Shown: positions 11,201 to 23,504, counted from the stretch's first letter. The stretch: DNA of 60,000 bases from Hydractinia symbiolongicarpus (GCF_029227915.1 NC_079877.1:11719351-11779350), one strand, 5' to 3'. Numbers and translations are program-made. The notes: generated by a model from the letters alone, not told the origin.

Positions 11201-12749
11201 TATATATACAAAAATCTTTTATAAAACACATTTACCAACATGAGAAGGCCATACAGTAATGTGTGGATGTGAATGATACCATCCAATTATTCGTAATGAC
11301 TTTTGGGCTCGAGTTTTATATCCTATATCGTAGCAAAATTAAGGAAATATATTCTATATATACAATTGGAAACAAAACATCAGGCACACTGGCATTTTTT
11401 AAAGCATTTTTCAAAGTATGCAAAAAACACCAACTCACCAATACTCAGGAATGAGGAGAAGGCTGCAAAAACTTGCAGTTTAGAAGCGTTTAGAATGCGT
11501 CACGCTTTCTACCATGCTGGAATTGCAGAATAATCCGGTCATGTCCCACGAAATATTAGGAAAAAGAAACATGCTGACGTCAGCAACAATAAGCACAGCT
11601 TAGCAGGTTGAATTTAACTAAATAAGCCCTAACCTGCTGTAAACATTGACAAGTCAACTTTCAATGTTTAAATTGTGTATATTTAATATAGAAACAATCG
11701 AAATTATTGATTGTGGCAAGGAAAGTTAAAATTTGCTGTCATGTACCAACATTTTTTTCTTACTGATTGTTCATCCCTTAAAATAAATTGTCTGTTTCCA
11801 TAATACTTCAGAGCATGTGTAAAAATATTACACATTAAAGTGACCAGTTTATCACAGAATAATAAATCACAGAACAAAGTGACCATCGGCATGACAAATG
11901 ACAGAAAGGATATTTCAGCTTCACTGGATGCACTTGAAAGTTGTTCAGGTGAAATTTCCACCCTATCTTTTCTTTTATCAAGCCTACGTAGCATTATAAC
12001 AGCATGTATGTGTGAGATATTATCTTCTACCTAAACAATTATATGTATAATGCTCAATGTAATGTATAAAAATAAAATGTCACTCCCAAATACTTATACT
12101 TTGCAACGGAAGTCTTTAATCAACAAAAAAGACAGGCAGAAAATTATCTTCATTGACTTCCACTTATTTAACTCGACCGCCCAAGTTTCCATTTCCTCAA
12201 CTCAATTTAACACTCTTCCAATCTTATTTTAGTGCTTACTGAGTCCAACAAAAAATTCAAAGCGTATCAGATAGCCTTGTAAAATCTATGTGATAAAAAA
12301 CTTTTTATTGAAACATAAAAATTTCAGTTTCCATTATTACACTTTTTATGGGGAAGTTGTTAATGTCAGTTATAAGTAAGACTTATTTTCATAAAGAAGC
12401 ATTACAATAAACCAAGCAAGTGAAAGATGGCAATAATGTAAGATTTTTTATATAATTTGCATAACCAAAACAACTCTAAGCCATCAGTGAGTTTTTCTCA
12501 AAGCAGTTTCTCCATTAGCTCATTTTCAACATTTGATTCAGAAAAATAACACATCTTTATTAAATGCCAATGAAAGTATAACTAAGACCAGAAATAAAAT
12601 TAGGTCCCATGTACCTATAGAAAATATAAAAATCAATCAATAATAACCTCTCCAATGAGTAATCCCATTACTTCTTCCTTTTCTGTTGACAATGCATGAA
12701 CCATACAAACTTCCAGAGCATCTGATTCGATAAGTACTCTTTTAACCAT
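8209..12749 (-). CDS. BRCC3: BRCC36, K63-specific JAMM deubiquitinase (nine exons)
   Basis: Nine exons join in consistent phase: 12648-12749, 11914-12030, 11236-11329, 10756-10838, 10237-10301, 10012-10111, 9782-9813, 8824-8867 and 8209-8378, giving 268 aa (human forms are somewhat longer). BRCC36 is the zinc metalloprotease of the BRISC and BRCA1-A complexes and cleaves K63-linked ubiquitin chains. The MPN+ glutamate is E26 (EEVMGLLIGE). The JAMM motif HSHPHITVWPSHVD supplies H92, H94, S102 and D105, so the enzyme should be active. Residues around DKRKDRVEISPEQL and DVRTQAMYQ are family hallmarks. The last exon is a lysine/glutamate-rich coiled coil, as expected for ABRAXAS/ABRO1 pairing. 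The start codon fits the length of the family N-terminus. Intron 2 appears to be AT-AC. Confidence 0.93.
8582..8700 (+). mobile_element. tRNA-derived SINE, 3' half
   Basis: It contains 'cttaggcggttgtctag', 'tttgcacggcttc' and 'gctcaaatgcactag', matching the 3' half of the SINE copies elsewhere in the window. It is 5'-truncated and abuts a 14-base C homopolymer at 8699-8712. It lies in BRCC3 intron 8. Confidence 0.6.
9190..9326. mobile_element. short palindromic MITE-like element
   Basis: The 40-base arm at 9195-9234 and its exact reverse complement at 9281-9320 surround a spacer of about 46 bases. Weaker complementarity continues on both sides (GTTTTGAC against GTTAAAAC inside, AATAT.GATATT outside). 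It has no coding capacity. It lies in BRCC3 intron 7. The size and structure suggest a MITE; a target duplication is not obvious. Confidence 0.6.
11330..11913 (-). other. U12-type AT-AC intron in BRCC3
   Basis: On the minus strand exon 2 ends ...GCTGAA and the intron opens with ATATCCTTTC, the exact U12 AT-AC 5' splice consensus. The 3' end reads TTCCTTAATTTTGCTAC, which has a near-consensus U12 branch site (TTCCTTAAC expected) with the branch A 9-10 bases before a terminal AC. Splicing there keeps the frame across ...SSEAE/DIGYK and into the JAMM exon. The nearby AG acceptor would bring in a stop codon. Confidence 0.85.
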
Positions 12750-13156
12750 CCTTGATTTTCTTCAGTCTTGTTGTGGTCCACCAACAAATAGGATCTCTTT
12801 ACTGTAGGTGTAAAACTAGACTTTTTGATAGTAATAAAGATGAAAATAATAGGAACACAATAAATGAAACATTTACTGTAATAATATTTTCTAAATTCAG
12901 TATTCGTTCAGAAAATCTTGCAAGCATAGACTAAAAAAGATATGAAAAAAAAGCAAACCAGACAACAACAACAGAAACACAACAAAAACAACAACAACAA
13001 AAAACTAATAAAAAAAGAAAATACAAAACCATGTATAATTATGCAAATTTATTAGCGAAATTGTTTACATAGCAAAGTTCAAAAGTTGATGAATCCACTT
13101 GATGAATAACATATATAATTTGTATATTACAACCATGTTTTACATTTTTTATTTAG

Positions 13157-13281
13157 ATATAGATGGGATTTCATATTGTGTTGCAAAATACAAAACTCTA
13201 TGTCAGAATTACAAACAGAAATTGCGAGATTTGCACCTCATGACTAAAGATCCTTGTATTACTGAGACTGTGAGACTTTAA
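13157..13281 (+). CDS. possible terminal exon of an unknown gene
   Basis: A clean acceptor (TTTTTATTTAG) precedes an open segment that reads as a well-mixed peptide, including SYCVAKYKTLCQNY and LRDLHLMTKDPC, and ends at TAA. The composition is unlike the low-complexity shadows around it. I do not recognise the family and could not find the preceding exon. The sequence upstream on this strand is only about 400 bases from the BRCC3 start. It may be a decayed or chance open frame. Confidence 0.25.
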
Positions 13282-13498
13282 TTTCTAATCATTCTTTCTG
13301 AATTAAAACGATAAGAGGGTTGTTGCTCGTACCATTGTGATAATGGCAGCGAGAACCGTAAATTTGCTCACACGCCACGCCATTGTAAATTAACCAAAAC
13401 CAATCAACTTATTTTTACATTAATTAGTTTTTCAAGGTTACAAAAATCAAAACCTAAAATAAGGTAGTCTTTAAAATCCAAAGAATATAGCAATATAA

Positions 13499-13817
13499 CA
13501 GGGTGGTCACAGATTTTTCTAGAATTTTAGGAGCACGTGAAGGTACAGATAATGAAGACTTTCTTTGTTATGATGGCAGAGAAGCTGGTATTTTCGAATT
13601 GCAGTGATTATATATATTATGGTCCTACTGCAAGATAAGCATATCCCCAGTTTTTTGTCACCAAAAGTCACTAAAGCAGATGTTATCATAAAACAATTTT
13701 AGGAAATTTGACCAGGAATCAATATTTTGAGTCCCGATTTTAGGTTATCTAGGAGATTTTGAGGGGGTCTTCAAATTTTAGGTTAATAAAGAGATTTTAG
13801 GAGGTGTGGCCACCCTT
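13499..13817. mobile_element. hAT-like non-autonomous element
   Basis: The left end CAGGGTGGTCAC and the right end GTGGCCACCCTT are imperfect inverted repeats resembling hAT termini. The interior carries repeated 'attttagga(g)' motifs facing both ends. No open frame is present, and an exact 8-bp target duplication is not visible, so the assignment is tentative. Confidence 0.4.
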
Positions 13818-14821
13818 TTATAAAAAGAGAATATTAAGAAAAATTTTTTATCAAACTACCTATTTTACTTTGAAAAAAGTATCAAACGAATTGCTTGTTG
13901 TTATAAACAATAAAAAACCTTCTGATTTCATTGCACGTTTGTTATAAGGTACCGAAAACCGAATACAGGTTATGTAATCACAAAATTATGCACTGCCTTA
14001 TTTCATTTTAATGCATTCCTTTTTGATAATTTGAAGAAAGCAGTAAATTGCAGTTGATTGTTACTTTAAACACAAAAAAATGACACTTGCAAGCTCAATA
14101 TTTAATAGCAGTCGAAATCCAGGTGATAAAGCAACAGGTTCGCCAGTCTTTTATATATCAAGTTTTGTGTTTCTGAAGCATTTTTCAGCTTCTTTCTCAA
14201 GAACAAGCAGACATAATATGGTTATTATTATAGAGATCTGATAAATGACCACTTCATCCTTATCACACCACATAAGAAACATTTTGTACTATAAGACTAA
14301 ATTAAACAGCTGCATCAAAAATTATCATAATTAGATATATTGATAAATCGAAAACAGGTTAATTTTCCAATAAAACTAAAAAATAAATTATAAACCTGTA
14401 TATATAAAATAAGAATGCATCAGCACGAAACAGATCTAGAAAAATTAATCAATGAATCTTTTAATAGTATAAAATTTTACTAGCATCAATGTAAAATTAG
14501 GGAAACATAGACATGCATAATAGAAAATGTGTAATTTATTCGAAATAGTCACTTTTAAAATCCAAAAGATAACAATCTGTTAGGTTGATCCTGTGACTTG
14601 CAGGTATAATAAAAAATAAAAGTATAGAATGTAAGCTTATTTAAGATTAGCAAAATTTAAGTACACATAATTCTTGAGAATCGTGTAAATTAAAAAAAAT
14701 GGAAGTTATATTATATAGGTTCCATGTTTAAAATCAAGTATATATATATAATGCAGCATATCTATATTGATGTTACATACAAACTAAAATATTTGTACAT
14801 GGGAATAATTTCTTCTATACT

Positions 14822-15646
14822 TTAATCTCTTTTTATTGGTTGAATATTTTCAAAAATACTAGAACGTTTCTCTAAATCTTTCTCAAATTCATTTGATAAT
14901 AATTGTTGCACTTCTTCTACAAGTGTATCAACATTATCAACATTATCTGTATGTACTGGTGGCAAGCACTTCACACGAATTACACCACCATCAAATTGCT
15001 TGTTTTTGTGATCAATGACATTGCGATAATTTCCAATAAGGACTGGTACAATTGGTACCTTCGCCTGAACAGCTAAGTGAAAAGCTCCCTTTTTAAAAGC
15101 CATTACCTTATCAAGCTGATACCTGGTTCCCTCAGGAAATATCCACACTGATGTCATCTTTTCCTTCATTTCTCGACCAACTTTCTTCATAATATCAATT
15201 GCTGATTTACCTTTCTTACGATTTATAAATATCGTACCACAAAGCCAACAAACCGGTCCAAATATCGGGACATACAACAGTACTTTTTTGGCTAACGGGG
15301 CAGTTCCATTTGGTGATGCTTTTAACAAGACAAGTGCATCAATAGCAGTTTGATGATTGGATACCACAACAAAAGGTTTTTTAGCATTCAATAGATTGTC
15401 CCAGTCTTCAATTTGTATATCAAGACCAAACAACCATTCAAACTTTATCACTTTCAAAATAAATTGTGCAATAAAGATATTCTTGGAGCTCCCAGGACGA
15501 AAAATACAAAACACTCCACAGAGAGAAGTTAAGAAAATGCAATAGAGTAAATATCCAATATACTTAATGTGGTACTTTGCTGTGCTTGACACTTGTGTGA
15601 GAATATAAAGTATTACAACAGCGATGACCAAAATCCAGATATACAT
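14822..15646 (-). CDS. 1-acyl-sn-glycerol-3-phosphate acyltransferase
   Basis: A 274-aa protein in one coding exon. It transfers an acyl chain from acyl-CoA to lysophosphatidic acid to give phosphatidic acid, in the ER membrane, in glycerolipid synthesis. The family blocks are in order: NHQTAID with catalytic H98 and D103, the GTIFINRK block near 137-144, FPEGTR at 170-175 and VPIVPV at 197-202. Two N-terminal hydrophobic segments (about 3-18 and 29-49) anchor it. The size and motifs are those of animal AGPAT1/AGPAT2; I cannot say which. An acceptor-like TTTATTTTAG lies about a dozen bases before the ATG, which implies an upstream noncoding exon that I did not find. The coding region shows no frameshift. 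Confidence 0.92.
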   Translation of the reverse strand: MYIWILVIAVVILYILTQVSSTAKYHIKYIGYLLYCIFLTSLCGVFCIFRPGSSKNIFIAQFILKVIKFEWLFGLDIQIEDWDNLLNAKKPFVVVSNHQTAIDALVLLKASPNGTAPLAKKVLLYVPIFGPVCWLCGTIFINRKKGKSAIDIMKKVGREMKEKMTSVWIFPEGTRYQLDKVMAFKKGAFHLAVQAKVPIVPVLIGNYRNVIDHKNKQFDGGVIRVKCLPPVHTDNVDNVDTLVEEVQQLLSNEFEKDLEKRSSIFENIQPIKRD

Positions 15647-16422
15647 TGTTATGTTACCTAAAATAAAAACATTTATATAGTTAATTGAAGTGTATCACAC
15701 AAACAGCTGGTTATTGCGCACTTTTTACAAGGTCACCTACAACAACTTCTTTATTCATAGTAATTTTTTGTACCAAAACTAAAATGTCTGATGTGCTTAG
15801 TTTTTTAGATTATTATGTAATGCTAAAGACATTGTGTAAGAAAAAAATTTCTGTTTTATTCTAAATGTTTTTTTATTATAACATTATAACATTTTGAAAT
15901 ATTTTTAAATCTCATTTCAAAAACAAATAAAACACACAGCTTCTTCTTGAAATGAGAAGTGGAAGTGCACTTAGATGTGTTTTATACATCATACAACTAT
16001 TTCAAATATTTTTTAAATCTTATACAAAAAACATAAAACAAAGCTTTATCTTGAAATGATAAATAATAATGCACATTATTTTTCATTTCATTTCAACCAT
16101 CTAAACTACAGAAACATGTCTAAACTCATCCTAAACCTTGAAATCTTCAAATCATGAAAATTGAATGCCTTCACAAATGAATGGGTGTTTGCTTTAGTCA
16201 GTTTAGCTGCTTTCTGATAAATTGTTTTTAAATAGTTTTGTTTAGGAAAAGTTAGAGGTGTTCTCTTGGATTATGGTTTAGATTATTTCGGATAAGTTTC
16301 CTTTTTTAGATGCTTTCACCATTTAAAACTATTGAGCTGTGTACGTTATAGCGTGTTTGAATGCTTTCAGATAAATTTGCTCAGGAAAATTCCACCATCT
16401 CAATATACATCTCAATATACTG

Positions 16423-16645
16423 CAATTGCAGGATACCATTGTTTATCCCAATACACTCAATCATAGTGCTGTGTTTTTCCTGCCCGCACAGAAATGGAGG
16501 TAACTTTTCCGCTTAGTTTGTTTACATTTTTAACTCCATTTCTGCATGGGCATCAGGCATTACGTAATCACTTAGATGCGTGCGCAAGTAAATATCAGGA
16601 CTGTGATTCCATGTATTGTGGTATGGTATCCCATGTTTGCAGGAT
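16423..16645. mobile_element. degenerate fold-back element
   Basis: The centre has exact arms CAGAAATGGAG (16489-16499) and CTCCATTTCTG (16534-16544). Outside them the arms continue imperfectly: 'gcaggataccat...caatacac' on the left matches the reverse complement of 'tgtattgtggtatggtatccc...tgcagg' on the right. No open frame is present. It is probably an old MITE. Confidence 0.45.
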
Positions 16646-16878
16646 TTAAAGATTACCAGAATTGAAATATTGTATATCATGGGTACATTGTAATAATGCT
16701 AGCAAGGGGCAAGGAAGATGCGTATAAGTTTCCCTTTATTAGCCTGCAGAACAACATCTTTAAATATTCTGTGAATAAGGTTGTGTATTCAAAAAAGTCT
16801 ACGTTTTTTGATAAAATCTCACTTTTATCTTGCTGTTGTTGATGGTAACAAGAGAACACCATATATAAATTAAACAGA

Positions 16879-17176
16879 CTGGTGACCTTGTGGTAGAGTG
16901 TTCGGTTACACCTCGACCGAGTCATGCAAGAGACCATAAAAGTGTGAATCAATCCTTTCTGCTTAACGTTCAGTATGAGAATAGGATTAATACCTTAGGG
17001 GTTGTCTAGTTGAATGGTAGTTGTGGTTGCACGCCTTCCTTAGCTGTGGGAATGGGAGCTTTAAATGTACTAGGACCCCCTTTGGAGAACCCTCATTGAT
17101 AACAGTTCCTATAGAAACTGAAGAGGCTATCCTGGGTAAAAAATAGTGGTAATAATAATCATAATAATAATAATCA
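16879..17176 (+). mobile_element. tRNA-derived SINE, near full length
   Basis: The 5' tRNA-like head carries 'ccttgtggtagagtg' (box-A-like) and 'ggttacacctcgacc' (box-B region). It is followed by the family body 'gaatcaatcctttctg', 'aataggatt', 'ggttgtctag', 'gggagctttaaatg' and 'gctatcctgggtaa', and ends in an (AAT)n-rich tail. Tail and body match the inverted copy at 34910-35212. Confidence 0.75.
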
Positions 17177-18615
17177 GTTCTGGTTATATGTCATGTTTCT
17201 TGGCATGCAACACTATGTAAAAATGATGTATATATACCTATTATTGTACAAATCAATGAATAATAAGTACTTAATAATAGCTGTATTTTAAATGTTGTGC
17301 TGACGGGAACAGACTTTCTTGCATTTCAGGAAGAGGAGAATTGTCACCTCCTTTCCACATGTAATATGTTACGCAAATTTCCCACTTATTTTTTATGTAT
17401 AACTAATATTTCCCTAATCACTTACAATCGCGTACAATCAGGACTGTATTTTATTATTGATTTTATTTAGTATTAATTTTTAATTTCCTCAAGCTAACTT
17501 TTGGAAATCTTAGCTGTTAAATTAACATCCCTCCCCCTGTTTTTTTAATTTTGAATCCCTTTTTTAATTTGGAAGGGAACATTTGACTTGTGAAAGGAGT
17601 AACTATGCTTCATAACCCTTATTAATGAACATTTGATTCAAAACAAGCAATTTTTTGCAGCAGTCAAATCCACACTGTCCCGTACATAAACATGGCACAT
17701 AATATGTCAATATCTAGCTTGCATACTTTCATATAATGGACAGTGACTATAACACCTTGATTCTTAGTTTATTAACTTGTTCTTATTTAGTTAAAAAAGT
17801 ACCGTTTCACCCCCTTCCTTTCTTTATTTTTTCAACATTTTGTAACCCCAATTTATTAATATTTTCAAAAAGTTTCCTCACCATTTAGTAAGAGACCCTG
17901 TTTATTTGGCACCTAAGAGTATGTAAAGCAGCAGAGTTTGCAAAAAAAAACAACTTCATAGCAATTAAATACTTGAAAATAAAAGCCGTAGATTAGTGGT
18001 TATAGCACTCGTACGCTCTATATTTGCAAGGCTAGCCATGTAAAATATGCACATCTATCTATTATGTGTTTCTTGTAACAAACTATTTTATTTTTGCTAG
18101 TTATGCAAAAAATTTCCAACAATAATGGTTTGCACTGTTTCAAAGTCTCCAGTTAGCTCACGTCAAAATCATAAGATGTTTCTTATTAACGTTTTGTGAG
18201 TAAAATTATCAAATCATGGTTTAATATGCATTACTTGCCCAGAGTTTTATGTATATAAATTTTCTTCACTTTTTTTGAAAATATTGACCTTAACATGCAT
18301 AAAAATGATTTTGACCTTTCATCAAAATTGCTGAGTTGGCAATTTTTCCAGTTTAGCATGTATAAATATAAGAAAAAAATCAGCCTTACGTACAATAAAT
18401 TTTGTTTGTGCGATTTTTCATGTGCTTGTTTTAAAATGAACTTAGTTTAATTATGTTAAGAGGGTTTTCATTTATATTTTCTAACAATAGGCTTTTGTTT
18501 CTTTGGTCCTCTGCTGGTTTACTGCTGCATCCAACGTTGTTAAAGAAAAATATCCAGAATAAAAGTATTTCTGTACATATTTTTATAGCTGTATGATTTA
18601 ACAAACATGCCTGAA

Positions 18616-18669
18616 ACAATGTTATCGAAAGTTAAAGGCGCTGGCTTCAACTTTCGATAGCAGTGTTGT
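18616..18669. repeat. hairpin-forming inverted repeat
   Basis: TATCGAAAGTT and AACTTTCGATA, with weaker flanking complementarity (acaat...gtgttgt), enclose a 15-base loop. It is intergenic and has no other recognisable context. Confidence 0.5.
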
Positions 18670-20342
18670 TTTTTCTTTAAGAAGTACTTTAAAGATTATC
18701 ATAAATTTCTAGGTTACACAGCATCTTTGTTTTTATTACCGTTTTTCAATAATTACCATATATAATCATTTTCTGCATAAAAAGCTGTCTATAGCGTTAC
18801 TTAGCGTTACATCTTTGGTCCTAATTCCACAGGTACTGAAACAACCAGCTTAAAAATCGCTAGGGTAACTCAACAATGCAAAATTTTGTGCACAACACAT
18901 CTTAATCTTTTCTTATTTTTGTAATATTTTGTGAGACTAAATAGCCTAAGAATATTTTTTATTAAAAATTTTCCTCGCAACATGTGCTATACTTCTACAG
19001 ATCTTTTTTTGTAATTTTGTCTAAAAGTTTTTTAAGCCATAAAAAACGTTACATGGCAAATTTTGAAATAGCCTATAGGTGTATAGAATAATCATTATGA
19101 CATTCAAAACTTTATATCTTATACAATTTTTACTGATATATCCAAATATGCCACTCATTTTTTCCAAAAGTTTTTTATGTCCTCTTATATTTAATGATGT
19201 TAGAGGGAAAAAACAGTAAACTACTTTTTTTTTGCAGGGAATTTGATACTATTTTTTTTTATATTAGAGCATCCTTGATTTTGAAAAATTGTTTTAAAGG
19301 TTGTAAAACTTCAAGCGTGGCTAATTGTTATGTTTTTTTAATTTTGTTTCTCCTGTTATATTTTTCTGTAAAGGGTAAGTATTTCTTGGTCCAACAGTTT
19401 TGCATTTTGCATCCTGTTTTGTAGCTTCTTTTTTATATTTCGTTAAAAGACTTTGTTTTTCAAATTGTTTAAATAAAGATGTTTATAGCTATAAAGATGT
19501 TTATAGCTACCTAGCTAGCCTTGGTTTTATTACAAGATTAGGTGCTATTTTATACAATTTATAAAGAGACACAAAATGATTGCTTTGTATATTTAATGTA
19601 TATATATAAGAAATAAGCTATTTATGTACAACTTGAGATATTTTGTTCTAGGATGATAAACTATAGAATGTTGATCGTAATCACGAGCATAATTATGGCA
19701 ACTGAATACTAAAATTTATGTAAAATGTTCAAAACACGTCATAACATCATGCATAATTAGTGTATTTTCTTAGTCCAAATTCTAAAGAACCAATCAAGAA
19801 TTTCAAAATAGGTATTAAAATTTCTAGACAACCTTTTAAGCTATTTTGTATGTAATTAACTTTATTTTATGCGGGAAGTCCCCTTTAAAGGAGTGGTCCC
19901 ACAAATTTTTCAAAAAAAAAAATTATTCGTTCTTTGGATTCTCCACCATTCAGTAAGTATATATAGTGTTTTTGTTTTTTGTCAAAATATTGTTTATTGA
20001 TTTTTTAATCTTTTTAATAAGAACCTTGCGCTGTGACGCCATATTTAGACAATTTTGGACAGTTTAATATTTCATCTACATCATTATTAATGTCATGGCC
20101 TCAGAATCCAAAGTAATGTTTTTCATTCAGTTAATAAACAAACTTTAACCATACATTGAGGCTTTAAAGACCATTTTTCACATATTTTTCACATATGGCC
20201 CAAAATAACACTTTGGGTAATTTCGCACAGCAATAAAATTAACTAATTTCCATTCAAGATATTTAACCTAACCTGTGGACCATAAAAAGGTGTTATCTTA
20301 ACTTTATTTCAGAGATATTGTGTAAGACATTCATCTAGATGA

Positions 20343-20816
20343 AGAGGGTGTCGATAAGCCGCAAACACCCGCATATATACGGGCAAGTTCGGGCGACTTT
20401 TCGAATAAATTTGGCGTTTGCCCCACGAAATTGCCCGCACTTTCCCGAAATCGCCCGGAACATTCCCGAAATGCAATTCCTTGTAACAAACCATGCGGAC
20501 GATATTTTGGAAGAAGGCGCTTGAAGAGAAAGGAGTTAATATATATAGTTTATATATAAGTTATTTATAAAGTAAACTTTATCAAAAACCATCAAAAACA
20601 GTTCTTTTAAGAACTTCACTACCACATAGTAAGTTTATTTTAATTTTTATAGTTTTTTTGAATCACATTAGTGTCTGTTTTTTTTTTCTTTTTCGGGCAT
20701 TGTTCGGGCCTATGCGGATTTTTTCGGGCGAATCCTTATATTTTTTTCAAAACGCCGAACTCGCCCGAAAACGCCCACACTTTTTACGGCGTATGCGCCT
20801 TATCGGCACCCTCGTT
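20343..20816. mobile_element. 474-bp MITE with 8-bp target duplication
   Basis: The ends are inverted: AGAGGGTGTCGATAAG on the left, and the complement of GAGGGTGCCGATAAG on the right. The interior contains repeated 'ttcgggc' / 'gcccgaa' motifs on both sides, making long imperfect arms. CTAGATGA is repeated at 20335-20342 and 20817-20824, which fits an 8-bp hAT-type duplication. No transposase is encoded. Its GC-rich motifs stand out from the A/T-rich flank. Confidence 0.65.
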
Positions 20817-23504
20817 CTAGATGATGATTTTTAGACATTTTGACCTAAAATTACCAATTTCGGAAAAGACAGATTTTTTTCTTTTGATAATATGGACAAT
20901 TTATCTGAGATTATTATTCTTTTTACAAAATATAAAAATCTTAATACGTTCTTTAGATACCCCGTTTTAACTGAGGTGGTAAATAGAATTATTTTTTGGT
21001 AACATTTTTTTCCGCTACAAACACCTAGCTAGCTAACACAGATCCAAGAATGTGGAAAATATTGTTGTACTTCAGTCAGCTAATTTAGTTCAGAAATTAA
21101 GATTGCAGTCAAATACTTACTGTATTACTTTCTGACTTCTGTATTTACAAAATAAACCTCATGCAGAACAAACCCACAAGGTATATATTTATTTATTTCA
21201 CACAGCTTGTTCCAAATGTTTATTTCGTTTCGAATTTCATGAACCCTTCACATGGTGGACATGCAATAAAACCAGGACCACGGCACCCTGGTCCGCGTAG
21301 ATTCGTTCGTGGCTCTGATTATCATCGCATTTTCTTAAAATTTTATTTTATTTTAAAGTTATTAAAAATTATTACAGGGTTACAGACAAATTTTGCAAGA
21401 TTTCAGCTTAACACTTGCTGATTTCGAATTTTATAAACCCACTTCTTTAGCCGTCTCTGGCGCAAGCTGCTTACCTAATCTTAGCCTCAGCAAGTTGTTT
21501 ATGCAAAAAGGTTGACACTATTACCGCAAATTTCACTATACAAATTCACACAAACGCTGCTCTCCAACAGTATCCAAAACTTCAACTCCAAGGCTTTTTT
21601 TTCGAACGTCCTCGGGTGGAAGGATAAAATCATGTCGGCTCGGCATAATTTTTAAAAATAAATTACAGATTCTTCAATACATAATATCTTATATTGCCTC
21701 TGGAACCTAAAGCGAAAATCTTTCTCAGCGGACTACAAGTCTTTTAAAAGAAACACAATGTTTCTGAACTTGATAATGAGATTGTAGGTACTTTTAACCG
21801 CTAACTTACGAAATATTTAGAGAATTTGAAGAAGTAAAGATAGATTGACAGGGATTTTGGTAAAAAGAATTTCAAGGATATAAAGAATAGCCTTACTCAT
21901 TAAATTGTCTGAAAATCTCCTTCAAAGTTAAGAAATATCCAGGTTGAACTCAAAAAGTATGTTCTTATAAAGAAAATAAAAGTATTTTATTGTCTCTGAG
22001 AAATTCTTAAACTTTCACAGCGCCCTGAAGCGAACACAAGACTTTTACAAGTCATAGTATTAGATGTAAGAGATACAGTTCAGAAATTTATCTGTTTAAT
22101 TTTTTGCCCAATTGGAACTGTAGATCAATTTTGCTTCGGCGGTTACCAGGTTAAAATCCTCATCGCAAAGACTCCACGGTGATGTCGATCCTTTTAACCA
22201 CAAATAATACGTTTTAATAGGTAGATGTTTAACCTCGTTCGAATACAGTTGATTTATTTACGATAATCTCCCTCGTATCTGCAAGTCTTTTAGCCGAACG
22301 ATAAAATCTGATACTCTCGACCCATAATTTCAAAGCAGTTACAAATGACACTTGATCGACAGATAAAATCCTTCTAGTGTACGACTTTTCTTGCTCGTTT
22401 GATTAATCAGATGCTCTAACAATTTATAATAGACAGTTTTAATTGTCCCGGAGAATTCATAAAGAAACTTTCATATAGTGCTCGCTCAAAGAAGACATTC
22501 TTTTATTTACAGCGCAACTTTTCTACGGCTATTTATTTATTTACTTCCTCCTGTTGAGAGGAAACTTATTCCCGGTTCTGCGTTAAGATCAACTGAAATT
22601 TGTTTTACAAGAGCTGTATGGTTATTTATGTGTTATTCGGGGAATATTTCCTCCGTTAGCTGGAAAATGTTTTAACATAACATTATTTTCACCCTTTGTT
22701 CTTATGGCATTGCCGAGAAATCTTCTCCCTGGGTTGTCAGGAAGTTCCATGTGATAACTATCTATAGTCTGTTAAACGTATGTGTAATTAAAAAGATTTG
22801 CAACAATATACAACCCATTACCAATAACAGAACTGATCATTGCATTGTCAATGTGTCTGCTAAAAAAGACTTTTCCAGACAAAGGCATGCTAAACATGGC
22901 GTTACCCCCTTCGATATGTTCGCAAGATAATCGGAAATGGACTTTCGTTTTGGCTCTGCGAGGGAGGGTGTATGGGGAGCATGCATAGTAGGGTAAGGAC
23001 GGTGTATAAAAGAAGAATGAAGTATACAGTCTTTCTGGATTTAACTGAGATGTACATCAGCACGGTAAATTTTATCTGGCATAAAAAATTGACTGACTCT
23101 TTACCAATAATCTTTCATTTTATTTTCTTTACGTAATTATTGTCCGGAATGGTACACGAGACACGGTAAAGAAAAAGAAAAGTACGACGAAACGAAGACG
23201 CAAGACAACAGATTGGTCTAATAAAAATTCTTAGTATATATAATGTCAAGGTTTTTTTAACTGGAAAATAATAGATGCGAAGGCAGCATTCCTCTCGGCC
23301 TAAGGAAAACGGCTGTTTTTTTTTAGCCCAGACATTATATATAAATGTGTATAAATTAGGCACATCACACGAGCTAGATATATAGAGGCTAACTGTACCA
23401 TACTGCTGTGCTTGAGAACAATAAAAAAAAACAATATCTCTGATACTCTAAGTATAGAAGGGGGATATAGTTCTAAGCTGTATGTATTAAATGGAGTATA
23501 TGCA

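Larger units (their letters stand above)
12750..14821. other. intergenic stretch between BRCC3 and AGPAT
   Basis: Both flanking genes are on the minus strand, so this holds the BRCC3 promoter side and the AGPAT 3' flank. It includes a CAA-rich low-complexity tract around 12966-13006, an exon-like plus-strand segment at 13157-13281 and a hAT-like element at 13499-13817. Nothing else is recognisable. Confidence 0.5.

Noticed and set aside
13328-13385. Short open frames on both strands (starting MAARTV on plus, MAWRVS on minus) as the first exon of a small mitochondrial-type gene
   Set aside because: No matching second exon could be found on either strand, and neither peptide is recognised with confidence.
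16677-16952. 91-codon minus-strand frame
   Set aside because: It runs across the SINE head and unrelated flank; no conserved sequence.
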